Below are positions 39,713 through 51,524 of a DNA stretch of 64,000 nt, piece by piece (within the stretch, counting starts at the first letter, position 1; each line of letters opens with the position of its first letter). The position numbers were made by a program, and so were the translations under genes. The notes beneath the pieces are model-generated. The model was not told where the DNA came from. It made no database searches and was given only the letters and a program-made list of their open reading frames with translations. Origin of the DNA: Cercophora sp. LCS_1 (Eukaryota > Ascomycota > Sordariomycetes > Sordariales > Lasiosphaeriaceae); the NCBI GenBank assembly GCA_036250225.1, contig JAPZLL010000013.1:124001-188000 (forward strand), written 5' to 3'.

Positions 39713-42583
39713 TCACTGCTTCCTGAAAAGCCGCTTGGTGGCTCCAACCTTGCCCATCTCGCCAAACTTGCCATCCATCAACGCAGCTGCTGTAACAGCT
39801 GCTGAATCCGACACCTTTCTTTCTCCACTGGCGATGCGCACCTTCTCCTTCACGCTCTGCACCCACGCCTTGCTCTCCTCGCTCATTTCAATCTGCTTGG
39901 CCCTCGGCCCTGCCATTCCTAGAGAGCTGTCCTCCTCAGCCCAACTCAACCGTGAGCTCGACCTGGACTGTGGGGACCCCCCTGATGACGAACCGTCTGG
40001 TCGGGTGACAGCTGCGAGCTTAGAGTGGGCCAGGGCTGTGGCATCCTCGGCCGCCGCGCTTCTCCTTGCCTTGCGGACGTGGAGGGGTGTAACCGGCGAG
40101 TACGAGTCCTGTGCCGACTGTGGTCGCGTGGGTGGTGTTGAGTTCGCGCGCCCATTGGGTATATCCTTGATTTCCACCTTGCTTTGACCTCCACGGCGCC
40201 CATGGTGACTCGCATATTCCTTCAGGTACTCGCCCAAATCTGCCCAACCGCCTCCGACCCGGACCATGACGCGTTCGCCGTGCTCGCCAACACAGCGGAT
40301 AAACAGCTTGATGGGCGCTTCCCCATTCGACCTCGAAAGATGGTAGAGCTTGATCTCTTGGTTGCCGCCCCGTTGGTGACGCGCACGGTTGTTGCGGTTG
40401 TATGCTGGTGCGAGCGTGAACGAGGGAGTGCCAGCCCGGGACGACATGGTCGACACAGTGGACAAGCTCGAGTGGCTGCGTGGGTTGAGGTCGGGCTTTG
40501 ACACTTTGCGCGTAGGCATTTTGAAGTCGGGAGGGTTGAGGTTGATCGTGGATGGCTCGGCGGCTAGCCTAATCTTAGCAGGCACCGACTCCAGGATCTC
40601 ACTAATCTGTTGCTGGAGCTGGTCGTCCGCGCTCGAGACACTAGCCTTGCCCGGGCTGCCAACCTCCCTCGAGGTGTCTTCGTCAATCATGAACGACGAC
40701 TGCAATGGCGTCCTGGGGTTGGACGAGTCTTCCGATATCTCTGCCACCGTAGGCATATCGTTGAAGCTGACCGACACTGATCTCGTGCTCGAGCGGAACG
40801 CCTGTGGTGAGTTATCGGGACTGAGATCGTCGCTCGGAATCACTCGGAGGTCTGAATCCCGGAGACGAGGAAGCTCTGGAGTCCCATGCTCAAGTTGATC
40901 ACTAGAGAAATCCATGTCGCTCCGCAAACCTCGGATGACGGTTGACGGGTTGGAGATGTCGCTATCCCGTCGCGAACGAGGAAGCGTAGGAAGTTCGGGC
41001 TCGGGTACATCATCGTCCGACGAGTCCTCAAAGTCCAGATCGCGCGCGCTCCTCCTTGGACGTAATTCGTCACCACTGGGTGCCTTTGGCCAGTCCTCGT
41101 CACCAAATAGATCGGGGAGCTTGCTGTTGCTCGGTTCCCTGCCGCCGGGAGGCCCGTCAAATGTGTCGAGAACCGCATCCTCGTTGCTTGTGACCTTGTC
41201 GCTGTCCACGTCTTCATCGAGTATATACTCACTCGTGTCGACGACAGGCTCGTCTGGAGGAAGAACCTTGATGACCGGGGTTGGCGACTCGTCTCTCGGT
41301 CTAAGGGATGCGTTGAACGAGGTGGCTGTCTCAGAGGGCTCGCTAACAGCCTGCGAAAAGTCCCCGTTGCCTAAGCTGGGTTCCGACCCCACCGAAACAC
41401 TGTCCGTGGGCGAGACAGCTTCGTCTTCCCTCTTGGCCAGGGATGCGCCATTGGTGCTGGATGCTTTGCTCGCCTTCTCCGGCACACTTTCCGGCTTCGA
41501 CTCAACAACCGGAGGGGCAATGACACGCATTGATTTTGCCCACTCGGCCTCTCTGACCTTCTTCTCCGATGTCGCATTCCATTCGCCGTATTGTCTCTCC
41601 AGCGCGTCTACTCGGTCGAGCCAGTGTTCGGGCAGCGTGTCTTCCCAACCCTCAAGCATGTCGAGCATCGCGTCAAGATCCCTTCCCGCTTTGGCAACCT
41701 TGCGCTCCAGGATCGATTTCATGACTTCGAACTCCTTCCGGGACAGCGTCGACAAGCCCGGCGTGGGACTCGCGGGGGAAGCATCGGCCGTTGGTTTCGA
41801 GCTGGAGTTAATTGCGTTCCAGCCTGACTGGAGGGCAATCTCGGCGTCCGCCAACGACGTCAAGAAGACGGGAACTCGGCGGAGTACGAGCAAACGAACG
41901 CTCCAGATATTCATCAGCCTCGTCAGCCTCGACAGGTTTGGTAATGCCTGCATGAGCGTGGCCGTGATGAGGGCGGTCAAGTCATCCATCATGGCGAAAG
42001 CGGTGAGAGACGCCATTGAGCGGCCGCTGTCGAGGATGGGGGTCCCCGGTCGGGACAACGGCATGATGTGGTTGTGCAACACCTGGGTCTTGATCTCCTC
42101 GACGTCAAGCTCCTCCATATTCTGTGTTATTTCATTTATTCTTCGTTCGTATCGCGCAACATCGGCCGCCAACAGACCTCCGCAGAACAACTTGTCGGGG
42201 AGTCCGGCTTCGGAGGGGGAATCGGGGTCCGAAAGTTCGGTGTCGCTTCGCGATAGCCGCCTCCGCTTGGCAGCGGGCATCTCGAAGCCGCCCATGCCGC
42301 CTGTTTGCCATGGCCAAGCGACAAGCTCGTCAAGCCACTCTTGGATGTTCTTGGACGCAACGGCGGCCCGGAGGGCAAACGCCTGCTCAGCAGGTGTTGC
42401 CGAGTCCATGCATGCCTTGAGCGTGCCAGTCGGGTTCCGGAAGGCTTCGACGGCGGCCCTGGGGGTGAGGTTCGACAGCAGGTCATCGGTGCCGCGCTGG
42501 CGGGTCGGGGAGTCAGAGTGCCGGAGCTGGCGGCCGCGCGGCACGCGTAGCTCGTGCGAGAGGGGGGTCGGTGGTTCGGTCAT
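39713..42583 (-). CDS. GAR (Gas2-related) domain protein, putative microtubule-associated, 956 aa
   Basis: Start is the ATG at 42583 (MTEPPTPLSHELRVPRG), since the open frame further upstream begins with TTG. Single exon. Residues 1-340 are mostly helical, with possible coiled-coil or spectrin-like content (RYERRINEITQNMEELDVEEIK, FEVMKSILERKVAKAGRDLDAMLDMLEGW, WLDRVDALERQYGEW). The middle 400 residues are acidic, Ser/Pro-rich and disordered. Near residues 740-800 is a GAR domain (IKLYHL...PIKLFIRCVG...RVMVRVGGGWADLGEYLKEY), the microtubule-binding module shared with Gas2 and spectraplakins. Role inferred: a linker to microtubules. The fully open 580-codon frame on the opposite strand (40914-42656) is a shadow. 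Confidence 0.85.
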   Translation of the reverse strand: MTEPPTPLSHELRVPRGRQLRHSDSPTRQRGTDDLLSNLTPRAAVEAFRNPTGTLKACMDSATPAEQAFALRAAVASKNIQEWLDELVAWPWQTGGMGGFEMPAAKRRRLSRSDTELSDPDSPSEAGLPDKLFCGGLLAADVARYERRINEITQNMEELDVEEIKTQVLHNHIMPLSRPGTPILDSGRSMASLTAFAMMDDLTALITATLMQALPNLSRLTRLMNIWSVRLLVLRRVPVFLTSLADAEIALQSGWNAINSSSKPTADASPASPTPGLSTLSRKEFEVMKSILERKVAKAGRDLDAMLDMLEGWEDTLPEHWLDRVDALERQYGEWNATSEKKVREAEWAKSMRVIAPPVVESKPESVPEKASKASSTNGASLAKREDEAVSPTDSVSVGSEPSLGNGDFSQAVSEPSETATSFNASLRPRDESPTPVIKVLPPDEPVVDTSEYILDEDVDSDKVTSNEDAVLDTFDGPPGGREPSNSKLPDLFGDEDWPKAPSGDELRPRRSARDLDFEDSSDDDVPEPELPTLPRSRRDSDISNPSTVIRGLRSDMDFSSDQLEHGTPELPRLRDSDLRVIPSDDLSPDNSPQAFRSSTRSVSVSFNDMPTVAEISEDSSNPRTPLQSSFMIDEDTSREVGSPGKASVSSADDQLQQQISEILESVPAKIRLAAEPSTINLNPPDFKMPTRKVSKPDLNPRSHSSLSTVSTMSSRAGTPSFTLAPAYNRNNRARHQRGGNQEIKLYHLSRSNGEAPIKLFIRCVGEHGERVMVRVGGGWADLGEYLKEYASHHGRRGGQSKVEIKDIPNGRANSTPPTRPQSAQDSYSPVTPLHVRKARRSAAAEDATALAHSKLAAVTRPDGSSSGGSPQSRSSSRLSWAEEDSSLGMAGPRAKQIEMSEESKAWVQSVKEKVRIASGERKVSDSAAVTAAALMDGKFGEMGKVGATKRLFRKQ

Positions 42584-44119
42584 GATGGATGTGGATGTGG
42601 GTTCTGCTGCAACGGCGGCGGTCAACAGTCGATGGGAACGACGGTGCGCGACATAGTGCCCTTCCTACGAGCCCGACACGGTATCAGAGCAGGAATTCAA
42701 AAAGGCCATGGCAATGACGAAGGCGTTTGTGTGTTGGCGGTGGTCGGAGAGCCCCTGATTCGCCGGCTGTCCACCGGGTTCCGGTCGTTGCTGCTTGCTC
42801 CTCCCCACTTCTGGGCTGCGCCTTCCCTAAGATCGGTGAAGACAAAGAACTCGGAGGCGCACGGATGGAGATGTGGGCGAATGGAGGCACCCAAATGTCT
42901 CGGTCCGCGGGTAATGGCAGCTGGATGACGACGAGGGAGGCCGTGGGCGGCGCCGGTGGCTTGTAGAGGCCAAAGTTTGGTGACAAGACAGAGTCAAAGA
43001 CGCAGATGGTGGTGCAGACGAAATGAGCGACCCAAGATGAAACGGCGGGTAAAAAGAGAGATGGACAAGAGAGCGAGCGACGGTGCCGCAGGGCAGCAAA
43101 CGACACAATCTGATGACTGGGAGGATGGCGGGTTCAGGTCTCAATGCCCACACGCGCCCGGAGCTGGGCCTGGGATGAATTAATAAAATGGCGATCTGGA
43201 GAACTGGAGAATTATTGAACGCCAGCTGCCCACCGTCGGCCAATGCTCGCCAACGCCAAATTGCACGGGCCGGTGTCTGCTTGGCGGAGAGTGTTCGCCG
43301 CACTTGCAGGGAAGACGTGTCGCACAGATGAGATCGTGTTCCGGGGCCCTAACAACAGACGTGTTTCAACACGCGGATTTGTATGGACAGGCCTGGTTTT
43401 CTGTTAATGCCAATCATCGGTTCGCGCTAAATCGCGAATCTTTGGGTCCACACTGCTAGGGTCACCCTGACGCCGCCCGACGCGAAGACAGGGGAAGCAT
43501 CCCTACGTCAGCCACTCAGTTCACGACGCCTAACGCAACCACACAACACACCGTTTGGCGTCCAGACCGCAGACCGGTGTTCCCTAACGACTGCTGAGTT
43601 TTTCGGGCTCTTTGTCGCTGATCAGGAGCACTCCCTTGCCCCTTTCGAACCTCTCCGTTATTTCCGTCAGAATGCACGTCTGGGGTGACTTGCCCACCCG
43701 GTTTGGGGCTGGCCGTGACACAGGCTGAGAGATTACGAAAAGTCACTGGCCGCATGTCACGTCAAAAGCACGGCAATCCCGACGCCTTGCCATCACTGAA
43801 TGACGAATATGTACTTTGCGCTGTACCCACTGGTAAGTACTAACAATTATCGGTTAGATATACAATCACAATACTCGTATTCCAAACTCCTCGGCTAAGG
43901 AAGGCTCCAAGCCCCCGAAGACAATCTCACCGACCCGCTTAACTCGGTTTACCGACTCAGGTCCGGTGCGTCCGACTAAAAAGCAACCACTCCCGTCCAA
44001 AGATATCGCAGGGTATCTTGCCTGAACTCCTCACGCCTTGCCTGTCCAAATGCACTTCCGGCCTGCGTAACAACTTGCTTGCCCCACACAATCCATCAAC
44101 GACACCAACGGTACCAATA
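42584..44119. other. Intergenic region, no gene seen
   Basis: Promoter of the GAR gene and terminator of the Zn2Cys6 gene, both minus strand. Frames of 75-158 codons occur on both strands (42684-43303) without recognisable content. Confidence 0.4.
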
Positions 44120-46722
44120 CTATGGGTTGTGTTCGAGGTAGCCCATTCCTTGCATCATCGACATGCTCTCTACTGGCCCTTCCCCTCCAGGTGGAAAGTT
44201 TATGAACTGATCCATAATGTCCGTTCCAAGGTCTTCGCCCTGACCATTGCCAAAGTCGTCCGACCAGCCGGTGAGAGCGTCGTCGATAGCAACATCCGGC
44301 CGGTTCCATACCGGAGTTTCCTCGCCCGACGACGGTGGTGTATCATGATCCAGAGGCCTCTGGAGGCCGTGCATGGGTATTTGCTTCATGCTCATGTCGG
44401 CCGGGTTCACGAACGAATTTTCGGGTGGCGGCGTTAGGCCGGTATTGTAGCCCATCGGTGTGAAAGAATTAATCGGCATGGTTGGCTGCCGAGACGCGTC
44501 AAGAGGCGCGAAGTCGGCCACACCGGCCTTCAGCAGCAATCCACCGGACATCTCAACACCGTACTTCGCCGCCACGTACACCTCCGCCAGCTCTGTCAGC
44601 ACTTCCTTGATGGTATTGTACCCCTGGACAGACTGGCTCCGGACTGCTCCATCAGTGCTTTTGAAGCCTAGCATGTGGATAAGCAGTGTCGGCAGAATGG
44701 CAGTCACCGCAACGGTCGGCAACAGTCGCACCAAGCCATAGTCCCTCAGATCCCCCGCCATACGCGTGACTTGGGCGGCCAGCAACGGGACAATCCCCTT
44801 CGCCCTGTTCTGGAGGCTCTGCGAAATGGAGTTCGTTACCGCTGGATGGCCTCCTGCGGCCAATCGAATGTCGATGGCGTAAAAGGGTCGCCACAGCGCT
44901 GCCTTGGTCGTCATCCAGAGCATGTTGAGAAGAAAGTGGTTGGTGACCATCGCGAGATGGGTGTGGCCACGTTCCACGTCTTCGTTGGACAAGGGCTTTT
45001 CGCGCTGCCACACAGGCAATTCGTTGCGCCATTTCTCCAGGGCAGCATCCAGGTCCAGCACCGTCTTCTGGGTCTCCTGGTCCACCTTATCGCGAGGGCT
45101 GACTAGGTGAGGTCCGCTCGGTAGGGTCGAGTATTGTGTCTTGAGCATCTGGAACACCAATTCACTCAGCTTGACCAGCTCCACGAAGTTGAGGGCCAGG
45201 CAACGTTGCAGCTCGGGCTTCCGGAGCACATCGCACTCAGGATCGACCGCATCGTTGTCGACCGGCAGAAATTCGAAGTCGTCTATTGTCGGCTTAGGCA
45301 CACTGTAGTCCTCGTCGCGTACCCGTGTAGGGCGACGCATTCCCAGCGCTATAAGCCGGTCCCGCGTCAGACAGCACCACCACAGCCGTCTCTGCAGCTT
45401 CGCCTTTTGGGGGCTGACGTTCGGCTGGTTGCCCGGGTCGCGGTGGAGGTTGATGGTGTGAGCGATCGAAATAGCAATCCCGGTGTAATGCCAGGTATCC
45501 TTCGTCTCCGTGGGGGTGGAATACCAGAACGACATGAGCAGTAACGACTGGATCAGCACGATTCGGTCTTGTTCATAATCGAGCGATTCGAGAAGCTTGG
45601 AGTGGTCAGCAATCCCGTCAACCCAACACTCTGCAGAATTCCTACCTTTACTTTGTTGAACAAGAACAACCTCGCCTGCATCCGCGTAGGGAACCCGGCA
45701 TCTTGGAGGTCTTGGGGGTGGACAAAGGTGCAAGCGGAAAACATGACAGCCTGGAACAAAAGCAAGCTGATTCCAAATCCCTGCAATGGGTTCCCTCTGT
45801 CGTCCGTTGGAACGGGTTGGGGGTTCTTGGGGTCGATCAACCTCAAGAACCAATGAAGGTCAAGGACAGGCAGCATTGGATGGACATGCTCGATGTAAGC
45901 GCGGAGAAGCTTGCGCCGCAGTGGCCCAGGAGGTAGCTCAAAGCACCCTTTGCGCTGCAAGTACTCGAGGTCCTCAACACCTATCCTCCCAAGATCCGGA
46001 GATTTGATGAAGGTGGGGAGGTTGAAGCCCTGCTTGGGCCCATATGCTGCCACATTCATTTCTGCGAGTTGCTGCTGGCGTAGCTGCTGCCCTTGTGCCA
46101 AGACTGGCTGCCTGCTCATGAAAGGGGCATACATTGCAGGCGCAATATGGCCATCTATCGTGCGTCAAGATCAGTGACGCTCCGGTCGTCTAAAGCACGG
46201 TGACTCACCATTGAAGGGAAAGGGGGCTGCTGCCGGGATGGGGTTTGGGGCGAATCCCCCCCCGGCAAGCGACACAGCGCTCGCAATCGGGGCATTGCGT
46301 ACTACGGGAGCGTAAACCGGGCCCGTCGGTGGTATGTTCTTCCTGGGACGGAAACAGTCAGCACGCTGTTCAAAGAAGTGGCGCTGTGCTGGCCACATCG
46401 AGAAAGCCTACTTTCTCCTGCGACTGTCCTGCACTATACAATCGGCCCCATCCCACTTGCAGTTGGAGCAAGGATGCTGCTCCGTGACATCGCACCGAAC
46501 TTTGCGGGAGCGGCAGGTTCCACATGCCCGTGTTGCCCGGCGTTTGGCTGTCTTGGCTGGTGGCTCATCTCCGGCGCCGGCATTAGTGCTGGTGCGCTTC
46601 TTGCTGGCCGGCGGCCGTGACTCGGGCTTCTCCGACTTGGACCGAGGACCTACGGTTTGGGGCGATTGCGGCGACATTGGTGTCGATGTCTCGGGCCGGT
46701 GCTGGTCGGAGTCGGAGAACAT
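44120..46722 (-). CDS. Zn2Cys6 transcription factor of the Ctf1/FarA family (cutinase/fatty-acid regulator-like), 809 aa
   Basis: Minus-strand exons are 46722-46412, 46342-46209, 46154-45646 and 45595-44120; introns are 69, 54 and 50 nt, and the sum is 810 codons. Residues 67-95 form the binuclear zinc cluster ACGTCRSRKVRC...PCSNCKWDGADC (Cys 67, 70, 77, 85, 88, 95), preceded by a basic stretch and followed by RRRKK. The fungal-specific TF domain is present (HVHPMLPVLDLHWFL, LLLMSFWY, RRLWWCCLTRDRLIALGMRRPTRV). The C-terminus is Pro/Gly/Met-rich, a likely activation region. The zinc cluster with RRRKK and the MHR pattern match the Ctf1-alpha/beta and FarA/FarB group, which activates cutinase, lipase and beta-oxidation genes on fatty acids. 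Which paralogue this is cannot be settled here. Its promoter lies in an unusually long 3.2-kb intergenic region. Confidence 0.9.
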
Positions 46723-49700
46723 GTTGGGCAACCTTGTGGGCAAAAGATTTCGGGACGAGGTCGTTGTCGGCAACTCGTAATTTATGCACTTGTGGACAAT
46801 ACCCAGCTCATCCCTTATCTCAAGAGGCGTTGGTGCGAGGTGCAATAAGGTTTGTTGAGACGCGGCGGGCACATGAACATAGACGACGGTGGCTTCGAAT
46901 CTTGAAGCGATATCTTGGGAGCTTAAGCTGGCCAGGTGACCACCAGGGAGGGTATTGCAGCCAGAGAGCGAATAGATAGTACAGGGGCTTACGATAAGGT
47001 AGAAAGGAAAGGGCTCTCAACATCGGTGTTGTGGGGAGCCGAATGTTTTATTCTCTGCCATTGCTGCCCTTGACGGGGAGGAGCTATCCAGGAGGGTCCC
47101 CCGACGCAGGTACGTACCTCGAGTCTGGGGCAGGGGTGACAGGGTCTTATCCTGTTGATTGAAGAGGGCCGGCCATGCACCACAAGCAGCTTTTCTGCGG
47201 GAACCAGACGAGCGGCTTGGCAGCGAGAAAGCGGCGGCGCCAGAGGCTGACTCTTCAACCAAAACTACCGTCGCCGTCGCCGTCGCCAGATCCAGATGTG
47301 CCAGGACCGTCGGGAGCTGAGAGGCGGTCGATTTATCAGTCGAGGATTTCGGTTATCCCAAAAAGAAGCTCTTCTGCTTCCTCGGGTCGCACCATTCAGA
47401 CTTTTGCTCGGTCAAGCCCCAGACGCCGCTCACATGCCATCACGAGGAAGCATCGACACAACGTCCAAGTTGCTCAATCAAGCCCTTCACCCGACCCCGG
47501 CTGGATGCGACCCACCGACTGCAGCCACGACACCCCCTGGTCCACCCGCCGTCGCTCACGAGGACGGGAGGCGAACTGTGTTGTCATCCGCAGCCCCGCC
47601 CCCTCACCAACAAAAAAAAAATGCAGACATGCCACAGATGCCCCAGCAAAGTCAAAGATCCTCTCCATTTCTCCATGTTGTGGAGGAGCCAATCAGAGAT
47701 GCACCGAATAAGGCAATCGAGCGGCTGCCAAGGCGACGATTCTTGGACAGAACCCACACCTGAACGCGCGCAATTCCCGACTGAATGCCCCGTGGGTTCT
47801 GCGGGCAGCACGGCCAGTCACCTGTCCCTAAAAATCGCCTCAGCTTGTGGCCCTTGTCGGCGATGTGGAGCAGCGGATGTTGTGCGGGCGCGACCCACGG
47901 CACATGTCAAACGAGCGCGCACAAAACGGGATCAAACAATTCTCCTGCCGTGCTTGCCCACCATGGGTGAGAGGACGCGCGCGCGGGAGCGTTGCATGCC
48001 CATCAGCCGCGCTTCTTGACGGCAGACAAAACAAGTTCCCCTCGTCCTATTGTCGGGTATGGCGACGGCGGCGCAGCCAATGGCGAATGCTCGCGATGGG
48101 GTCCGTTGGCCCGAAGCAGCGAACCGCGAACCGCAGCTCTTTCGATCTTTTGTGCCCGACAGGGGTTTTCTCCGCAGAGCCCCATTGGCCAATTGAGCAT
48201 GTAGTCTTTTGGGTTACGGGATACACTCTGGGCCCCATCGGGCGGCCCCATTTGAGGGTCGGCAGGACTCGGGGTTGGCTGGCCACGGACCGTGATGGGG
48301 ATGTGGGAGGAGCGGCGGCAAATGCCAAGGAGTGCCTCGCACACAAGAAACCGCAGCTCAGGGCCTCAACCCAGCCTTCGAGTCATTCGTGGTGGGCCTC
48401 CTCCCACATCCGACCACGCTTTGAGGGATGAAGAAACAATGCTGGGACACCTGGGCGGACGGAGACTGGTTGCGTATTGTACTGTATTCTATTGTACATG
48501 GCGGCCGCTGCTTGACTTTGCTGACCGCAACAACTGCAAGAAGATGGGTCACCGATAGCCAATCCGTCGTAGCAAGCCGGCTTTTGTTCGACGTGCTTCA
48601 ACAAACCCGATTCATTCTCGAAGCTGCTGCAGCCACCAGCCCGGCCGACAAGGGCACAAGATTGCGGGGTGCTACGCCGGAGCTTGGCCCCGCTCCGTTT
48701 CCCCCTATTACCTGGACCCGCTCCGTGCTTTCCCGGCCTGGCGACGGCGACTGCGGATTTGAAGCGGTGGCATTGGCAGCACTGATGCATGAGCCCAGCC
48801 CCCAATAATCCTTTCAGCGACAAAGGCATATGCAATCGTCTGCATTCTGCCAGCCCGCAAGGGGGAAAAACAAGATGATCGCCTGATGCTCATGAGGTTG
48901 CCAACCAGATTTCCATTCAAGATTTCGCCACGCAGAAGTCTGATTGGAACACGCTAAAATAAAAACCAAGATGTAGGATGCCGAAAGTAGTAGGCCAAGG
49001 CTTGGGCGTCTTGGGGCGCGTTATATCCGCGCCATCACCAAAGCAGCTGGTCGCCTATTGCACATCCAGCTCGGTGGGGATCCTTAGTGCCGCAGACGGA
49101 GACACGGTCAAACTCCACCCATTTCCACGGGGCGCAGTCGATACTCCAGAGCTTCTCGGCCTCGCAGCTGAAGCTAGAAAAGCTGGAAAGATGGGCTATC
49201 GAGATGTCATCCAGGTGTCAGTGGCGTCGTGGCTACTACCCGTGGCTTTTTTACGGCCGCTGGCGTCTTTTGCGAAGGCATTCACACTTTAGGCACCCTC
49301 GGCCAGAGCGGTAGGGGGTTGAGCTGGCTTCTCACCCTCGAGGTCGCATCCAATGACGCAATCCTTGGCCTACCAACGCTGCAGTCCACAGTCCACTCTA
49401 CGTACACAAATCATCATCTGTCACATTGGCTTTGCACACAGAACACTTGGCAATAATTGAAAACTTTTGTTTTCATGTCTTCTTTCCTTCGCATCGTCAT
49501 TCAGCGGTGCACTTCAAGTTATCGGTGGCCAGCTGGTGTCATTCTGACTAACCGTCATCAAGCACGACACATACTGCAAACCGCATTAGTCACCGCCTTG
49601 GCAAAACATCAAGACTGCCATGTTCTAGACCGCATTTTCTGTGCAACCACACTTACACATAGTTTTGCAACGAGACCACGCCACGCAAGGATGTGTTAGC

Positions 49701-49976
49701 GCCGATCTTGTCATCCCTTCGCCACGACTTCACCTCATCTGTTGGACATGCAAGGCATGTCACAGCGAACCAGGATCCTGCTTCATGAAGACACATTTTG
49801 AGATGAAATGTCAGCCTCATGGGGATGTCGAGCGAACCAGGAGATATGTCTTCTTGAAGACGCATTTCAAGTTGGAATGGTAGGTAGTCAAGAATCGTGC
49901 ATGCAAGACAGATCACAGGGAACCAGGAGATTGGCTTCGCACATTCGAAACGGAAGTGGGAAAATGTTGATACTGT
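46723..49976. other. 3.25-kb intergenic region with no gene seen
   Basis: The longest non-genic stretch in the window, upstream of the Ctf1/FarA-like gene. Open frames at 47175-47763, 47621-48019, 47847-48431 and 48428-48808 are overlapping, rich in Arg/Pro/Ser and unrecognisable. None links to a neighbour by good splice sites. A degenerate 67-bp tandem repeat lies near its far end (listed). It may contain a long 5'UTR or a large regulatory region. Confidence 0.4.
49765..49935 (+). repeat. Degenerate tandem repeat, about 67-bp unit
   Basis: GCGAACCAGGA recurs at 49765 and 49832 (offset 67) and, as GGGAACCAGGA, near 49918. Each of the first two is followed by a related stretch (CTTCATGAAGACACATTTTG versus CTTCTTGAAGACGCATTTCA). 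Two full diverged units and a partial third are visible. Confidence 0.65.
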
Positions 49977-51101
49977 TCAGGGTACATCCCCATCACCCAG
50001 ATGAAACGCCGCATACACCTGCATCGCCCCTTCAATACTCTGAACGAGCCCAAAGAAAATGGTCAGAAACAAGACCCACAGCGCAACCCAAAAGGTATAC
50101 CACTGCACTCCGTTCCGCCGATCATGCCACCACTGCCCAATCGTCAACGGTCTCGCCTCATCATACGCCTGCTTGAGCACAACCAGTCTATCGCGCCAGT
50201 ACAAAAACTTTTCAACCTGTCGATCATCCGTCACCAGATGCCCAACCTCGACAGCCTCGTAATCGAGCCCGTGACGCGCTGCTTGCGCCCGGTACCATGT
50301 TCGCACGGGGCCATCATATTTCGGAAACAGCAAGGCCAGCGTCATGAGGGTTTCGCGGATGAATCCATCCGGAAATAAGTCGTCTTGGGAATTCTGGGAG
50401 CCCTGAGAGGTGAGAAAGGCGGCATGATGAAACACGCGGATGGTTTGGTCGTCGTTGACCAGGCGGAGATGGTCGGTTAGGTTGGAGGTCCATTCGATTT
50501 CCTTGTTGGCTATGCGGACAAGGCTCAAAGCGTTGAAGGTCTTTTCGAAACGGATTAGTTCGTGGCCTAGGATCGGCTTGGGCTGGAAGTAGGACTGGAT
50601 GAAGTCGCGGAGGGTGCCGTGGGTCCAGGACAGGTGCCGGCCGCCGAGGATTTCGTGGGGGATTTCGCCTATGCGGAGCATGGTGAGGAGACGGGCGGTT
50701 AGGTGGAGGGTGTTTTCTTGTTGGGGGGTTCCTTGTTTAGGAGGGTTAGTTGTTGGTATGTGAGGTTGGCTGGTTCCTTGCTGGGTAGTCCCTGTGCCAT
50801 GTTGCGGCGGGCTGTTCGTTGTTGGTTTGGCCAGTTCAGTGAGCAGATCGGAACGGGAAAGGTGCTGGCGAAGGAGAGTGGCGACGGTAAGAAGATCTTG
50901 GTGTGTTGTGAGTGTTGTGCCGGGGTTGTGATGGGCGACGAGATTCAATTGCTCCATGTAGTATCGGCGGTACGGGTCAAGTGTGGTGGGTTGTTTTGGG
51001 AGGGCGAGGAGGGACTGGAGGAGAGCCAGGGTATCCGACTGAGCGAGAGGGGTCTCAAGGGACTGTGACAAGGGGTTGATGTTGGAGCTGGAGTTGGCCA
51101 T
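49977..51101 (-). CDS. Uncharacterised fungal protein with C-terminal membrane segment, 374 aa
   Basis: Single exon from ATG 51101. Residues 75-130 are Gln/Thr/Pro-rich and probably disordered. The core (about 135-290) has the block HLSWTHGTLRDFIQSYF, then FEKTFNALSLVRIANKEIEWTSNLTDHLRLV and FHHAAFL, and IRETLMTLALLFPKYD. I recall this pattern from a large family of fungal hypothetical proteins. The C-terminus carries one strong hydrophobic helix (WYTFWVALWVLFLTIFFGLVQSI) ending about 20 residues before the stop, suggesting a tail-anchored protein. It is divergent from the GDCG-motif gene, 423 bp between start codons. No catalytic motif is recognised; function unknown. Confidence 0.8.
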   Translation of the reverse strand: MANSSSNINPLSQSLETPLAQSDTLALLQSLLALPKQPTTLDPYRRYYMEQLNLVAHHNPGTTLTTHQDLLTVATLLRQHLSRSDLLTELAKPTTNSPPQHGTGTTQQGTSQPHIPTTNPPKQGTPQQENTLHLTARLLTMLRIGEIPHEILGGRHLSWTHGTLRDFIQSYFQPKPILGHELIRFEKTFNALSLVRIANKEIEWTSNLTDHLRLVNDDQTIRVFHHAAFLTSQGSQNSQDDLFPDGFIRETLMTLALLFPKYDGPVRTWYRAQAARHGLDYEAVEVGHLVTDDRQVEKFLYWRDRLVVLKQAYDEARPLTIGQWWHDRRNGVQWYTFWVALWVLFLTIFFGLVQSIEGAMQVYAAFHLGDGDVP

Positions 51102-51524
51102 TGTGGAGATCGGTAAAAGCTGGTGAGTTGATCTTCATGAGTTGAAGCCCGTTGGGTGAGGGCATTAGTTGACGAGTGAAAAGTAAAGAACAGAGGGGTT
51201 GAGTAAGAGATGCATGGTCAAGTTTCCGTTTGAGCGGGCGACCAATCATCCGACTTCGGTTCTGGCAGTTGGAGCGCGTATGAAGGTGAGGGAGCTGCGC
51301 CACCACACGCAGGGGTTCACCCCCTCGACGGGCTTTGGGGCTGGCTCAAGGGTATCGTTCAGCTCAACCCCGCCGGAGCCTTCCCCAGCGGTTTTCAACC
51401 AGACACCAACCTCTTTTCCCTCAGCAGTGGCAGCTCCTAACATCTAGCATTCGAAGCGTCTATTCAACGAGGCCATGGCAGGAGGTTCCGTATCGTCGCC
51501 TGTCAGAAGTAACGATGTGCCGGT
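51102..51524. other. Shared divergent promoter region
   Basis: 423 bp between the tail-anchored protein gene (-) and the GDCG-motif gene (+). No gene seen. Such spacing would allow co-regulation. Confidence 0.5.

Noticed and set aside
40914..42656. 580-codon open frame on the plus strand opposite the GAR-domain gene
   Set aside because: It is exactly antisense to a gene with recognisable domains. Ser/Leu-rich content without motifs is what the complement of acidic, Ser-rich coding sequence gives.
47847..48431. 194-codon plus-strand frame upstream of the regulator gene
   Set aside because: Arg/Ala/Pro-rich without motif, and competing frames of similar length exist on both strands.
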